A stretch of 64,000 nt of DNA. It comes from Streptomyces sp. NBC_01381 (GTDB lineage Bacteria > Actinomycetota > Actinomycetes > Streptomycetales > Streptomycetaceae). The stretch covers positions 62,001 through 126,000 of the forward strand of contig NZ_JAPEPI010000002.1 of the NCBI RefSeq assembly GCF_026340305.1. Direction: 5' to 3'. Every line of letters starts with the position of its first letter. Position 1 is the stretch's first letter. This document shows, one piece after another, positions 26,821 to 35,074 of this stretch. The position numbers and the translations under genes are program-made. The notes beneath the pieces are model-generated. The model had not been told where the DNA came from, did no database searches, and saw only the letters and a list, made by a program, of their open reading frames with translations.

Positions 26821-27174
26821 ATGGACGTACTCACCCATGTCTTCGTCGGTCTGCACATCATCGGTATCGCCTCCCTGCTGGGCGGCTTCCTCACCCAGAT
26901 GAAGCAGATGGGCCAGGGCACGGCCCGCTTCAACCCCGCGATGCTGCACGGCGCGCTGACCATGCTGGTCACCGGCGTGATCCTGGTGGGCCTCAACCAG
27001 GCGGACGACAACCCGGTCAACAACCTCAAGATCGGCATCAAGATGGCCGTGCTGATCGTGATCCTCGCGCTGGTCTATGTGAAGCGGGACGAGGAGAAGG
27101 TCGACAAGCGCATGTTCGGTGCGGTGGGGCTGCTGACCACGGCGAACATCTTCATCGCGGTGCTGTGGACCTGA
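26821..27174 (+). CDS. Four-TM integral membrane protein
   Basis: 117 residues with four hydrophobic helices (THVFVGLHIIGIASLLGGFL, GALTMLVTGVILVGL, GIKMAVLIVILALVYV, LTTANIFIAVLW). The start ATG 26821 is set by the TAGGCT box 8 bases upstream, consistent with a leaderless transcript. Conserved small proteins of this look are common in Streptomyces but have no assigned role. It lies alone between two NlpC/P60 genes and ends in its own terminator. Confidence 0.83.
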   Translation: MDVLTHVFVGLHIIGIASLLGGFLTQMKQMGQGTARFNPAMLHGALTMLVTGVILVGLNQADDNPVNNLKIGIKMAVLIVILALVYVKRDEEKVDKRMFGAVGLLTTANIFIAVLWT

Positions 27175-27203
27175 GTCCGGATATCCAACCGACGCACTAC
27201 GCA

Positions 27204-27241
27204 CGCGTGGCCCGCATCCCCGAGAGGATGCGGGCCACGCG
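27204..27241. terminator. Bidirectional terminator, membrane protein / NlpC/P60
   Basis: Perfect 16-bp arms (27204-27219, 27226-27241), 6-base loop, between two convergent genes. Confidence 0.8.
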
Positions 27242-27263
27242 CGCGTAGGCGTAGAGGCGCGGG

Positions 27264-28472
27264 TTACGCGGGGCGCACCACGCTGTGGATCGGCATGTAG
27301 TAGATCGACTCGACGCGGACGTTCGTGCCCGGCTTCGGGGCGTGGATCATCTTGCCGTCGCCGATGTAGATCCCTACGTGGCTGATGTCGTCGTAGAAGA
27401 ACACCAGGTCACCCGGCTTGGCGTCGGCGGTCTTCACCGTCGTGCCGACCTTCACCTGGTCCCACGTGGTGCGCGGCAGGGAGATGCCCGCGGCCTTCCA
27501 CGCGTCCTGGGTGAGCCCGGAGCAGTCGTAGGAGTCGGGGCCCGTGGCACCCCACACGTACGGCTTGCCGATCTGCGCCTCCGCGAAGGCGATGACCTTC
27601 GCGGCCTTCGTCGCGTAGCCGCTGTCGGTGTCCCCGGAGCCGGTACCGGTGTCCGGGGTCTCCGTGTTGTCGCCGGTCCCGCCGGTCCCGTCGTTCTGCT
27701 GCTCTTCCTCGCGCTCCTTGGCGGCTGCCTCTTCCGCCGCCTTGCGCTTGGCCTCCGCCTCCGCCTCGGCCTTCTGCTTGGCCGCCAGTTCGGCGGCCTT
27801 GCGCTTGGCCTCTTCTTCCTTCTTCTTCTCGATCGCCGCGAGCCGCGCCTTCTCCTCGGCGGTCAGCTCAGAGAGCAGCGTCCGGGCCTTCGTGAGCTTG
27901 TCCTGGACGGTCTTCTTGCTCGTCTTCAGGTCGTCCCGCGAATCGCTCAGCGTCTCCAGGGACTTCGCGGCCTTCGTGCGCTGCTTCGTCGCCGACGCCT
28001 GCTGCGTCTGGTAGTCGTCGACGGCCTTCTTCTGGCGCTCGGTCAGCCGGTCCGAGAGATGGTTCTGGTCGAAGTACCCCTGCGGGTCATCGGCGAGCAT
28101 CATCGTGGCGGTCTCGGAGACGGCGCCGGTGCGGTACTGGGCCGCGGCGAACGAACCGAGCTCCTGGCGGGCCTCGTTCAGCTTGTCCGTGCGCTGGGCC
28201 ACGTCGTCCAGAAGGGTGTCGACCTTCTTGCGCTGCTTCTCGGTGCGCTCCTTGGCCGAGTTGTACTTCTGGGTGGCCACGCCGGCCTGCTGGTAGAGGT
28301 CGTCGACTTTCTTCTGGACCTCTTCGAGGCTGGGCTTCTGTGGCGCCGAGGGGGCCGCTTGGGCGCTCTGCGACAAGAGGGCCACGGAGGTGAGGGCCGC
28401 CGTCGTGATGCCGATGGCGGGAGTGGTGCGTATGCCGGCAATGCGGGTCCGCGGCTTGCGGTGCGACGCCAA
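27264..28472 (-). CDS. NlpC/P60 (C40) peptidoglycan endopeptidase under c-di-AMP riboswitch control
   Basis: 402 residues from TTG 28472. TTG is chosen because AAGGAG lies 9 bases upstream and the N-terminus then reads ASHRKPRTRIAG, matching AAHRKPRQRAL of its paralogue. The signal peptide ends near SQSAQAAP. A coiled coil spans about residues 45-215, then an Ala/Lys/Glu-rich helix (KRKAAELAAKQKAEAEAE) and a Gly/Thr linker. The C40 domain has Cys in YDCSGLTQ, His in SHVGIYIGDG and MIHAPKPG. It cleaves wall stem peptides during growth or division. The riboswitch ties expression to c-di-AMP, as for other Streptomyces wall hydrolases. Confidence 0.93.
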   Translation of the reverse strand: MASHRKPRTRIAGIRTTPAIGITTAALTSVALLSQSAQAAPSAPQKPSLEEVQKKVDDLYQQAGVATQKYNSAKERTEKQRKKVDTLLDDVAQRTDKLNEARQELGSFAAAQYRTGAVSETATMMLADDPQGYFDQNHLSDRLTERQKKAVDDYQTQQASATKQRTKAAKSLETLSDSRDDLKTSKKTVQDKLTKARTLLSELTAEEKARLAAIEKKKEEEAKRKAAELAAKQKAEAEAEAKRKAAEEAAAKEREEEQQNDGTGGTGDNTETPDTGTGSGDTDSGYATKAAKVIAFAEAQIGKPYVWGATGPDSYDCSGLTQDAWKAAGISLPRTTWDQVKVGTTVKTADAKPGDLVFFYDDISHVGIYIGDGKMIHAPKPGTNVRVESIYYMPIHSVVRPA

Positions 28473-28499
28473 GGGAGGCGACTCCTTCCGTAGACCGCC

Positions 28500-28650
28500 T
28501 ACCGGGTTAGCTGTCGGGTTCGGGCGGGTGGTTCGGAAGGTTGCCCTACAGTCCCGTACTTCGTACGGGACCGATTCACCCCAAGGTCTTGGTGGGTCCC
28601 CGGCTCCGAGGAGGTCGGACTCGGCGGAGGCCACCCGTTCCCGGCGGGGT
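28500..28650 (-). promoter_or_regulatory. ydaO/yuaA riboswitch (c-di-AMP)
   Basis: On the minus strand the conserved core appears in order: GGGGACCCACCAAG, CCTTGGGGTGAATCGG, a stem GTCCCGTA/GTACGGGAC, then GTAGGGCAACCTTCCGAACC and CCCGAACCC. These are the recognisable blocks of the ydaO class found upstream of actinobacterial rpf and NlpC/P60 genes. The class binds c-di-AMP and turns expression off when ligand is high. It ends about 30 bases before the TTG start of the hydrolase. Exact ends are approximate. Confidence 0.85.
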
Positions 28651-28682
28651 TCGCCGGTGGAAGTACGAGCAGCCCGCGGAGC

Positions 28683-28712
28683 ACGCTAGCCAACTCGTGT
28701 GGTCCGTGTGAA
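28683..28712 (-). promoter_or_regulatory. Promoter of the riboswitch transcript
   Basis: -35 TTCACA (28712-28707), 18-base spacer, -10 TAGCGT (28688-28683). The transcript would start just before the riboswitch. The same TAGCGT box precedes the other NlpC/P60 gene. Confidence 0.5.
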
Positions 28713-28847
28713 GGTTGATGTTCGATATGCCCGATACATTTTCGTGACTTTACGAAGCTCTTGACGCGGGCACGCCGTGCCGTAGCGGAGTGTCACCGTC
28801 CGCGGGCGGGGCGTAGGCAGATGAAGGTGGCCGGAACCCGGGGCGGG

Positions 28848-28870
28848 TTGTCAGTGGGGCCGCCTAGACT
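28848..28870 (+). promoter_or_regulatory. PafBC-type DNA-damage promoter of pcrA
   Basis: TTGTCAGTG (28848-28856), exactly 8 bases, then TAGACT (28865-28870). This matches the mycobacterial RecA-independent damage-promoter motif tTGTCRgtg-N8-TAnnnT at every fixed position. The pcrA ATG is 9 bases after the -10, so the leader is very short. The motif function is known from mycobacteria; its use here is inferred. Confidence 0.75.
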
Positions 28871-28879
28871 CGGGAGGCG

Positions 28880-31399
28880 ATGAGCAGCCTCTTTGATGAC
28901 AGCTTCCTGGCGGACCTCCAGCCCTCGCGGGCATCGGAGGGGGAGCCCCCGCCGCCGCCCGAGGACAGTGCTCCGGAGCCCATTCCGGATGATCTGTTCG
29001 ACGGGAAGTTCGACGCGCCCACGCCCCGGGACGCGCACTACCGCGGCGGCGCGCCCCGCCCGGTGATCGACCCGGCGGCGCTGCTCGACGGTCTCAACGA
29101 GAACCAGCGCGCGGCCGTCGTGCACGCGGACTCCCCGCTGCTCATCGTGGCCGGTGCCGGCTCCGGCAAGACCCGGGTCCTGACCCACCGCATCGCGCAC
29201 CTCCTGGCCGAGCGGCATGTGCACCCGGGGCAGATCCTGGCGATCACGTTCACGAACAAGGCCGCGGGCGAGATGAAGGAGCGCGTCGAGCAGCTCGTCG
29301 GGCCGCGCGCCAACGCGATGTGGGTGTCGACCTTCCACAGCGCCTGCGTCCGCATCCTGCGCCGCGAGTCGAAGAAGCTGGGCTTCACCTCCTCCTTCTC
29401 GATCTACGACGCCGCCGACTCCAAGCGGCTCATGGCGCTGGTCTGCCGTGACCTGGACATCGACCCCAAGAAGTTCCCGCCGAAGTCCTTTAGCGCCAAG
29501 GTCTCGAACCTGAAGAACGAGCTGATCGACGAGGAGACCTTCGCGGGACAGGCCGCCGACGGCTTCGAGAAGACCCTCGCCCAGGCGTACGCGATGTACC
29601 AGTCGCGGCTGCGCGAGGCGAACGCGCTCGACTTCGACGACCTGATCATGACGACGGTCCATATGTTCCGCGCGTTCCCGGACGTCGCCGAGCACTACAG
29701 GCGCCGCTTCCGGCACGTGATGGTCGACGAGTACCAGGACACCAACCACGCCCAGTACGCCCTGGTGCGCGAGCTGGTCGGCCCCTCCGGAGGCGAGGGC
29801 AGTGATGTCGGCGAACCCGCCGAGCTCTGTGTCGTGGGTGACGCGGACCAGTCGATCTACGCCTTCCGCGGCGCCACCATCCGCAACATCCTCCAGTTCG
29901 AGGAGGACTACCCGAACGCGACGACGATCCTCCTGGAGCAGAACTACCGCTCCACGCAGACGATCCTGACCGCCGCCAACGCGGTCATCGAGCGCAACGA
30001 GAGCCGCCGCCCCAAGAACCTGTGGACGAACGCGGGCGCGGGCGCGCGCATCACCGGCTATGTCGCCGACACCGAGCACGACGAGGCGCAGTTCGTCGCC
30101 GACGAGATCGACCGGCTCACCGACGCGGGCGACGCGAAGGCCGGCGACGTCGCGATCTTCTACCGGACGAACGCGCAGTCGCGTGTCTTCGAAGAGATCT
30201 TCATCCGCGTCGGCCTGCCCTACAAGGTCGTCGGCGGCGTCCGCTTCTACGAGCGCAAGGAGGTCCGGGACGTCCTCGCGTATCTGCGCGTGCTCGCCAA
30301 CCCGGAGGACTCCGTCCCGCTGCGGCGCATTCTGAACGTACCCAAGAGGGGCATCGGCGACCGCGCGGAGGCGATGATCGACGCGCTCTCGCAGCGCGAG
30401 AAGATCTCCTTCCCGCAGGCGCTGAAGCGCGTCGACGAGGCGTACGGAATGGCGGCCCGCTCGGCGAACGCCGTCAAGCGTTTCAACACGCTGATGGAGG
30501 AGCTGCGGACCATCGTCGAGTCCGGTGCGGGCCCGGCCGTCGTCCTGGAGGCCGTGCTCGAACGGACCGGCTATCTCGCCGAGTTGCAGGCCTCGACCGA
30601 CCCTCAGGACGAGACGCGCATCGAGAACCTCCAGGAACTGGCCGCCGTGGCCCTGGAGTTCGAGCAGGACAGCGGTGCGGCGGGCGAGACGGGCGCCGAG
30701 ACGGAGACCGAGGCCGAGGCGGAGGGTGCGGGCGCGGGTGTCTCCGGTTCGCTCTCCGAGTTCCTGGAGCGGGTCGCGCTCGTCGCCGACTCGGACCAGA
30801 TCCCGGACGAGGAGGACGACGGCTCCGGTGTCATCACGCTGATGACCCTGCACACCGCCAAGGGCCTGGAGTTCCCCGTCGTCTTCCTGACCGGCATGGA
30901 GGACGGCGTCTTCCCGCACATGCGCTCCCTCGGCCAGGTCAAGGAGCTGGAGGAGGAGCGCCGTCTGGCGTACGTGGGCATCACGCGCGCGCGGGAGCGG
31001 CTGTATCTGACGCGGTCCTCGATGCGCAGCGCCTGGGGCCAGCCCTCGTACAACCCGCCCTCGCGCTTCCTCGAGGAGATCCCCGACGCCCATCTGGACT
31101 GGAAGCGGACGGGGTCCGTCGGCGCGCCGGCGTCCTCCGGACCCGCGGCGGGCATCGCGTCCTCCCTGTCGTCGTCGCGCTCGCGTGCCGGGGGCGCACA
31201 GGGCTTCGCCACGCGCCGTGCCACCGAGAAGCCGGTGGTCTCGCTGGCGGTCGGTGACCGGGTGACGCACGACCAGTTCGGCCTCGGGACCGTGGTCGGG
31301 GTGAAGGGCTCGGGTGCGAACGCCGAGGCGACGGTGGACTTCGGAGAGCCCAAGCCGAAGCGCCTGCTGCTGCGGTACGCGCCGGTGGAGAAGCTGTAA
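28880..31399 (+). CDS. pcrA: ATP-dependent 3'-5' DNA helicase PcrA/UvrD
   Basis: 839 residues, superfamily 1A helicase acting in nucleotide excision repair and in clearing stalled forks. After a 75-residue acidic N-terminus, the Walker A site is GAGSGKTRVLTHR (about residue 93 on), motif II is VDEYQDTNH (about 283), motif III ADQSIYAFRGA, and motif VI VGITRARERLYL. The C-terminus has the conserved GDRVTHDQFGLGTVV segment (Tudor-like RNA polymerase-binding region). An acidic insert (ETGAETETEAEAEGAG) lies near residue 610. It is preceded by a PafBC-type promoter, fitting a damage-inducible repair gene. Confidence 0.95.
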   Translation: MSSLFDDSFLADLQPSRASEGEPPPPPEDSAPEPIPDDLFDGKFDAPTPRDAHYRGGAPRPVIDPAALLDGLNENQRAAVVHADSPLLIVAGAGSGKTRVLTHRIAHLLAERHVHPGQILAITFTNKAAGEMKERVEQLVGPRANAMWVSTFHSACVRILRRESKKLGFTSSFSIYDAADSKRLMALVCRDLDIDPKKFPPKSFSAKVSNLKNELIDEETFAGQAADGFEKTLAQAYAMYQSRLREANALDFDDLIMTTVHMFRAFPDVAEHYRRRFRHVMVDEYQDTNHAQYALVRELVGPSGGEGSDVGEPAELCVVGDADQSIYAFRGATIRNILQFEEDYPNATTILLEQNYRSTQTILTAANAVIERNESRRPKNLWTNAGAGARITGYVADTEHDEAQFVADEIDRLTDAGDAKAGDVAIFYRTNAQSRVFEEIFIRVGLPYKVVGGVRFYERKEVRDVLAYLRVLANPEDSVPLRRILNVPKRGIGDRAEAMIDALSQREKISFPQALKRVDEAYGMAARSANAVKRFNTLMEELRTIVESGAGPAVVLEAVLERTGYLAELQASTDPQDETRIENLQELAAVALEFEQDSGAAGETGAETETEAEAEGAGAGVSGSLSEFLERVALVADSDQIPDEEDDGSGVITLMTLHTAKGLEFPVVFLTGMEDGVFPHMRSLGQVKELEEERRLAYVGITRARERLYLTRSSMRSAWGQPSYNPPSRFLEEIPDAHLDWKRTGSVGAPASSGPAAGIASSLSSSRSRAGGAQGFATRRATEKPVVSLAVGDRVTHDQFGLGTVVGVKGSGANAEATVDFGEPKPKRLLLRYAPVEKL

Positions 31400-31455
31400 C
31401 GCCGGGGGCGGCGGCCGGAGTTGCGTCGGGTCGCCGCCGCGGGTCACGGCCGCAG

Positions 31456-33048
31456 TTACGTCGGGTCGAGGTCGTGGCTGCGCAGCCACGGCAGCGGGTC
31501 TATCGCCGAGCCGCCGCCGGGACGCACCTCGAAGTGCAGATGCGGTCCCGTGGAGTTGCCGGAGTTCCCGGAGAAGGCGATGACGTCGCCCGCCTTGACG
31601 GGGCCGCTGGAGATCTTGTGCGTGGAGAGGTGGCAGTACCACGTCTCCGTGCCGTCCTTGGCGGTCACTATCGCCATGTTTCCGTAGGCGCTGTTCCACT
31701 TTGTGGAGACGGTTCCGTCGGTCGCGGCCATCACTTCGGTGCCGTACGACACCGGGAAGTCGATTCCGGAGTGCGCCGACATCCAGTTGATGCCCGCCTG
31801 GCCGTAATAGGCGCTCAGCCCCTGCTGCTTGACCGGCAGCGCGAACTTGGGGCGCAGACGCTCCTTGCGTGCGGCTTCCTCGGCGGCCTTCTTCTCGGCG
31901 GCCACCTTCTGCGCCTTGAGGTCGATGCGTTCCTGGGTGCGGCTCGCCCGGTCCGCGAAGTCGCCCGCGTCCGCCGAGAGGTTCTCCAGCTGCGTGTCGA
32001 GCTTGTTGTTGGCCGCGGAGGGCTTCACCGACGTCGGGTCCGGGGCCGTGGCGGCCTGGGTCTCCTTGCCGTCGTCACCGCCGAAGTTGCTCACGGAGGC
32101 GGCGGCGATACCGGCGACGCCCATCACGCAGGCCGAGGGCACGGCCACCGTGAGCAGGGCGGAGCGCTTGGCGGGGGTGCGGCGGCGGGTCCGCGAACGG
32201 GAGCCGCGGGAGCGGTCCATGACCGGCGGCTCGTCGTCGCCGGCGTCGCGTCCGAAGCTCGGCTCGATCGGGCCGAGCGGCTCTGCGGGCGCCTCGTCCG
32301 GGGTGAACTCGTGTTCGGCGGGGGCGGGTTGGGCGTACGGATCGGACGCGTAGGACTCGACCGGGGTGTCGGCCGCGTACGCCGCGTGCGCGTAGGCCTC
32401 GGCGGGCTCGGCGGGCTCGTACGGATCCAGGGTTCCGTGCTCTTCGACAAGCGCCGTCGTGTGCGCCTCGGTTGCCCCGTACGTCTCGTGTGTCCCGGTC
32501 GCCCCGTACGCCGCCTCGTGGCCGCCGGAGTTCCACGCCGTCGCGTCGTACGCCCCGGTGTCGAAGGACTGCGCCTCCCACTGGCCGGTCTGCTGCGGCT
32601 GGTTCCAGGCGGTGGAGTCCCACTGTTCACTGGCGTCGGGGCCCGGCTGGGCGGGGATGTCCGTGGCGAGCGTCTGGTAACCGCCGGTCGACCATGCGGC
32701 GCTGGTGTCGTAACTGCCCGTCTCGTAGCCGTTCGCGTCGTACGCGACCTGGTGCTGCGCGGCGTACGGGTCGTAGCCGAGTGTCTGCTGCGTCCCCGTG
32801 GTTGACCACTGGCCGGTGTCGTACTGACTGCCGGGCATGTCGCCGAAGAGCGGATCGGAGGCGAAACTTCCGGTGTCGGGACTCGCCGTGTCGTAGCCGC
32901 CGGTGGTGGTGAACGTGCCGGTGGAGTAGCCGTCGTACCCGGCGTAGCCGCCGTGCTGCGTGCCCTGGTCGTACGACGCATAGGGCGCGTAGTCGGCGGG
33001 TGCCGAGGCCGGGGGAGTGGGGGTCCCCGACGGGTGACGGTCGTTCAC
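31456..33048 (-). CDS. M23 (LytM) peptidoglycan endopeptidase with long cytoplasmic Tyr/Gly-rich N-terminus
   Basis: 530 residues from GTG 33048. The first 285 residues are disordered, with repeated S/G-Y-D-T-G and A-Y-G-A-T motifs (TGSYDTSAAWSTGGYQ). A basic SRGSRSRTRRRTPAKRS patch and one TM helix near residues 300-320 follow, then a coiled coil. The C-terminal metallopeptidase has HSGIDFP and HLHFEV zinc ligands plus YCHLS, all present, so it is probably active on the outer side. The long internal N-domain may link wall hydrolysis to a cytoplasmic partner. Confidence 0.9.
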   Translation of the reverse strand: MNDRHPSGTPTPPASAPADYAPYASYDQGTQHGGYAGYDGYSTGTFTTTGGYDTASPDTGSFASDPLFGDMPGSQYDTGQWSTTGTQQTLGYDPYAAQHQVAYDANGYETGSYDTSAAWSTGGYQTLATDIPAQPGPDASEQWDSTAWNQPQQTGQWEAQSFDTGAYDATAWNSGGHEAAYGATGTHETYGATEAHTTALVEEHGTLDPYEPAEPAEAYAHAAYAADTPVESYASDPYAQPAPAEHEFTPDEAPAEPLGPIEPSFGRDAGDDEPPVMDRSRGSRSRTRRRTPAKRSALLTVAVPSACVMGVAGIAAASVSNFGGDDGKETQAATAPDPTSVKPSAANNKLDTQLENLSADAGDFADRASRTQERIDLKAQKVAAEKKAAEEAARKERLRPKFALPVKQQGLSAYYGQAGINWMSAHSGIDFPVSYGTEVMAATDGTVSTKWNSAYGNMAIVTAKDGTETWYCHLSTHKISSGPVKAGDVIAFSGNSGNSTGPHLHFEVRPGGGSAIDPLPWLRSHDLDPT

Positions 33049-33093
33049 CAACTTCTCTTTCGCCTCGGCAGCAGGGGGCAGAGCAGTGCGGTG

Positions 33094-33123
33094 ACTGTAC
33101 CCGGCGGTACGCGGGCGCGACAA
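33094..33123 (-). promoter_or_regulatory. Promoter of the M23 peptidase gene
   Basis: -35 TTGTCG (33123-33118), 18-base spacer, -10 TACAGT (33099-33094), about 50 bases before the GTG start. TTGTCG here is followed by CGC, not RGTG, so it is not the damage motif. Confidence 0.5.
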
Positions 33124-33258
33124 TCTTCGGCAGGTTTCCCGATCTCAGGAAACGGGCATTCGGCCGCCTTTCGGCGGACTGTGGGCACAGGTTTGGCCCT
33201 GCGTTCGAGAAACGTTCGACGAATCGTGGTGAACGCAGGGCGCGGGAGCCGCTGCTGA

Positions 33259-33350
33259 AGTCGCCGCGCGTGCCGCATTTGCGTCACCGCGTGCCGCTTC
33301 ATGCCACCGCGCGTGCCGCCTTCACATCGCCGCGCCTGCCGCTTTCACGC
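33259..33350. repeat. Degenerate 22-23-bp tandem repeat next to the lipase stop
   Basis: About four imperfect copies built on CCGCGCGTGCCGC followed by TTCAC or TGCGTCA. The last copy touches the lipase stop codon. It fills the end of the 296-base gap between the peptidase and the lipase, in which I see no gene. Confidence 0.55.
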
Positions 33351-34199
33351 CACCGTCAGTCCGTTCAGCCCGCCCGCGCCCCGATCTCCCGTGGCCGGCT
33401 GGTCGATGGCCTGGCGGATTCCGGTGGCGACCGCGGGATGCACGGGCAGGGCGAGGTGGCCGATGCCGGAGACGCGTACGTTCTGCGCGATGAGGTCGGG
33501 ATGGTCGATGCAGGCCGTTTCCAGGGGATCCATCAGCCGGTCCAGGTCGCTCCAGAAGCTCACGAAGCGCGTGCGGCACTCGGGCGCGGGTTCGCGCAAC
33601 TCCTCGATCACATCTGAGCCGGGGCGCATCTGGCGCACGATCGGGTGCGCGTCGGCCAGCGGCACCACCCGTGTGCCCGAGTGCGGCGTACCAAGGGTGA
33701 CCAGCGTGCGCACGCGCCGGTCGCCGCCCAGGCGCTGCGCGTAATAGCGGGCGATCAGGCCGCCGAGGCTGTGGCCGACGATGTCGACCCGGTCGTGGCC
33801 CGTGCGCTCGCAGATCTCCTCAATGTGGCGGCCGAGCAGCTCGGCGGCGGTGCGGATGTCGCAGGTGAGAGGGGAGTAGTTGAGGGACTCCACGTGCTGG
33901 CGGCCGTGCTGGGCCAGGGAGCGGCGGAGCAGCACGAAGACGGAGCGGTTGTCGATGAAGCCGTGCAGCAGGACGACCGGCGGCCTGCTCTCGGTGGGGA
34001 GCCGAGGGGCTTCGGGGGGTGACGGCGCGGGGATGCTCCTGCGTTCCGGCACGATGCCCGAGGGGTAGAGGAGGAGATGCCCGGTGAGGATCGCCAGCTC
34101 GAGCGCGGTCGCTTTCAGCAGGGTCAGGGAGAGTCCCGCCAGTCTGGCGGGGAGCAGCGAGCAGAGCGGGCGAAAGGGCAGGACCCTCGTGACGGTCAT
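33345..34199 (-). CDS. Secreted or membrane-anchored triacylglycerol lipase/esterase
   Basis: 284 residues from ATG 34199 after GGGAGGTCGACC. A hydrophobic N-terminal segment (LAGLSLTLLKATALELAILT) may anchor or export it. Alpha/beta hydrolase features are present: oxyanion VVLLHGFIDN, nucleophile Ser in GHSLGGLIARYYA, an Asp candidate in RFVSFWSDLD, and catalytic His in GIGHLALP. It resembles the LipA/EstA-type cluster of actinomycete lipases. Substrate unknown. Confidence 0.87.
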   Translation of the reverse strand: MTVTRVLPFRPLCSLLPARLAGLSLTLLKATALELAILTGHLLLYPSGIVPERRSIPAPSPPEAPRLPTESRPPVVLLHGFIDNRSVFVLLRRSLAQHGRQHVESLNYSPLTCDIRTAAELLGRHIEEICERTGHDRVDIVGHSLGGLIARYYAQRLGGDRRVRTLVTLGTPHSGTRVVPLADAHPIVRQMRPGSDVIEELREPAPECRTRFVSFWSDLDRLMDPLETACIDHPDLIAQNVRVSGIGHLALPVHPAVATGIRQAIDQPATGDRGAGGLNGLTVA

Positions 34200-34603
34200 G
34201 GTCGACCTCCCGGTCGGCACGCGGGAGGACGGCTCTGTCCCCCGTGTGCCCGTAGCGGGGAGGCGCGGCGGAGGGCGGGCGGCGGCGCGTGGTCGGCGCC
34301 GGTGGCCTGCCCACCGGCGGCGCGATCGCCGATACGCCGCATCACCACGCCGCGCGGCTGACTGCGCGGTGGTGCGGCGACCTCCTTGCGGCTCCCCTTG
34401 CGCCGTCCCGGATACGGTCCGTATACCGCTGGATACGGGAGTGGCGCGCAGCGAACGTGTCCCATCGTGTGATTTCCCCCTCGCTCTCCACCGTGAAACT
34501 GCCGGGTGAGAGATGCTGGAGATAACGTTCGTTCACTTCCCCGGCCGGTGCGGCACGGGGTGCCAGTGCTTGGACAGATGGATATCGGTACATGGAGGCA
34601 GTG
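34200..34603. other. 404-base divergent intergenic region with a short palindrome
   Basis: No gene is seen. It contains ATACGG-T-CCGTAT (34412-34424), with GGATACGG repeated again at 34431-34438, a plausible site for a TetR-like or similar dimeric regulator of one of the two divergent genes. A promoter could not be assigned with confidence. Confidence 0.45.
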
Positions 34604-35020
34604 ATGGGTGTGGCAGCCGGTCCGATCCGCGTGGTGGTCGCCAAGCCGGGTCTCGACGGTCATGATCGCGGGGCCAAGGTGATCGCGCGGGCACTGCGTG
34701 ACGCCGGTATGGAGGTCATCTACACCGGGCTGCACCAGACGCCCGAGCAGGTCGTGGACACCGCGATCCAGGAGGACGCCGACGCGATCGGTCTCTCCAT
34801 CCTCTCCGGTGCGCACAACACGCTCTTCGCGCGCGTGATCGAGCTCCTCAAGGAGCGCGACGCGGAGGACATCAAGGTCTTCGGCGGCGGCATCATCCCC
34901 GAGGACGACATCGCCCCGCTCAAGGAGAAGGGCGTCGCGGAGATCTTCACGCCCGGGGCGACGACGGCTTCGATCGTGGAGTGGGTCCGGGCGAACGTGC
35001 GGCAGCCTGCGGGCGCCTGA
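34604..35020 (+). CDS. B12-binding small subunit of an acyl-CoA mutase (IcmB-like)
   Basis: 138 residues, the stand-alone cobalamin-binding domain. The base-off ligand motif DxHxxG is GLDGHDRGAK, followed by the LSILSGAHNT loop and FGGGIIPEDD, as in isobutyryl-CoA and methylmalonyl-CoA mutase C-terminal domains. It would pair with a large catalytic subunit encoded elsewhere. In S. coelicolor icmB is also unlinked from icmA, as I recall. ATG 34604 is preferred because GGAGG lies 5 bases upstream; ATG 34592 is possible. Confidence 0.9.
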   Translation: MGVAAGPIRVVVAKPGLDGHDRGAKVIARALRDAGMEVIYTGLHQTPEQVVDTAIQEDADAIGLSILSGAHNTLFARVIELLKERDAEDIKVFGGGIIPEDDIAPLKEKGVAEIFTPGATTASIVEWVRANVRQPAGA

Positions 35021-35047
35021 GCGGTTCGCCTTCTTGGGGGTGCGGGC

Positions 35048-35074
35048 GGGGGTGCCGGTTTTCATGGCGCCCCC
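35048..35074 (+). terminator. Terminator of the B12-binding subunit gene
   Basis: 9-bp GGGGGTGCC / GGCGCCCCC arms (one wobble) followed by GGTTTT. It overlaps the end of the convergent DUF5691-like gene. Confidence 0.55.

Noticed and set aside
28793..31699. Minus-strand open frame of 968 codons opposite pcrA
   Set aside because: Antisense shadow; pcrA carries all helicase motifs in the plus frame.
33199..33220. LexA-like box with CGTTCGA repeats
   Set aside because: The halves are direct and mis-spaced compared with the inverted GAAC-N4-GTTC core.
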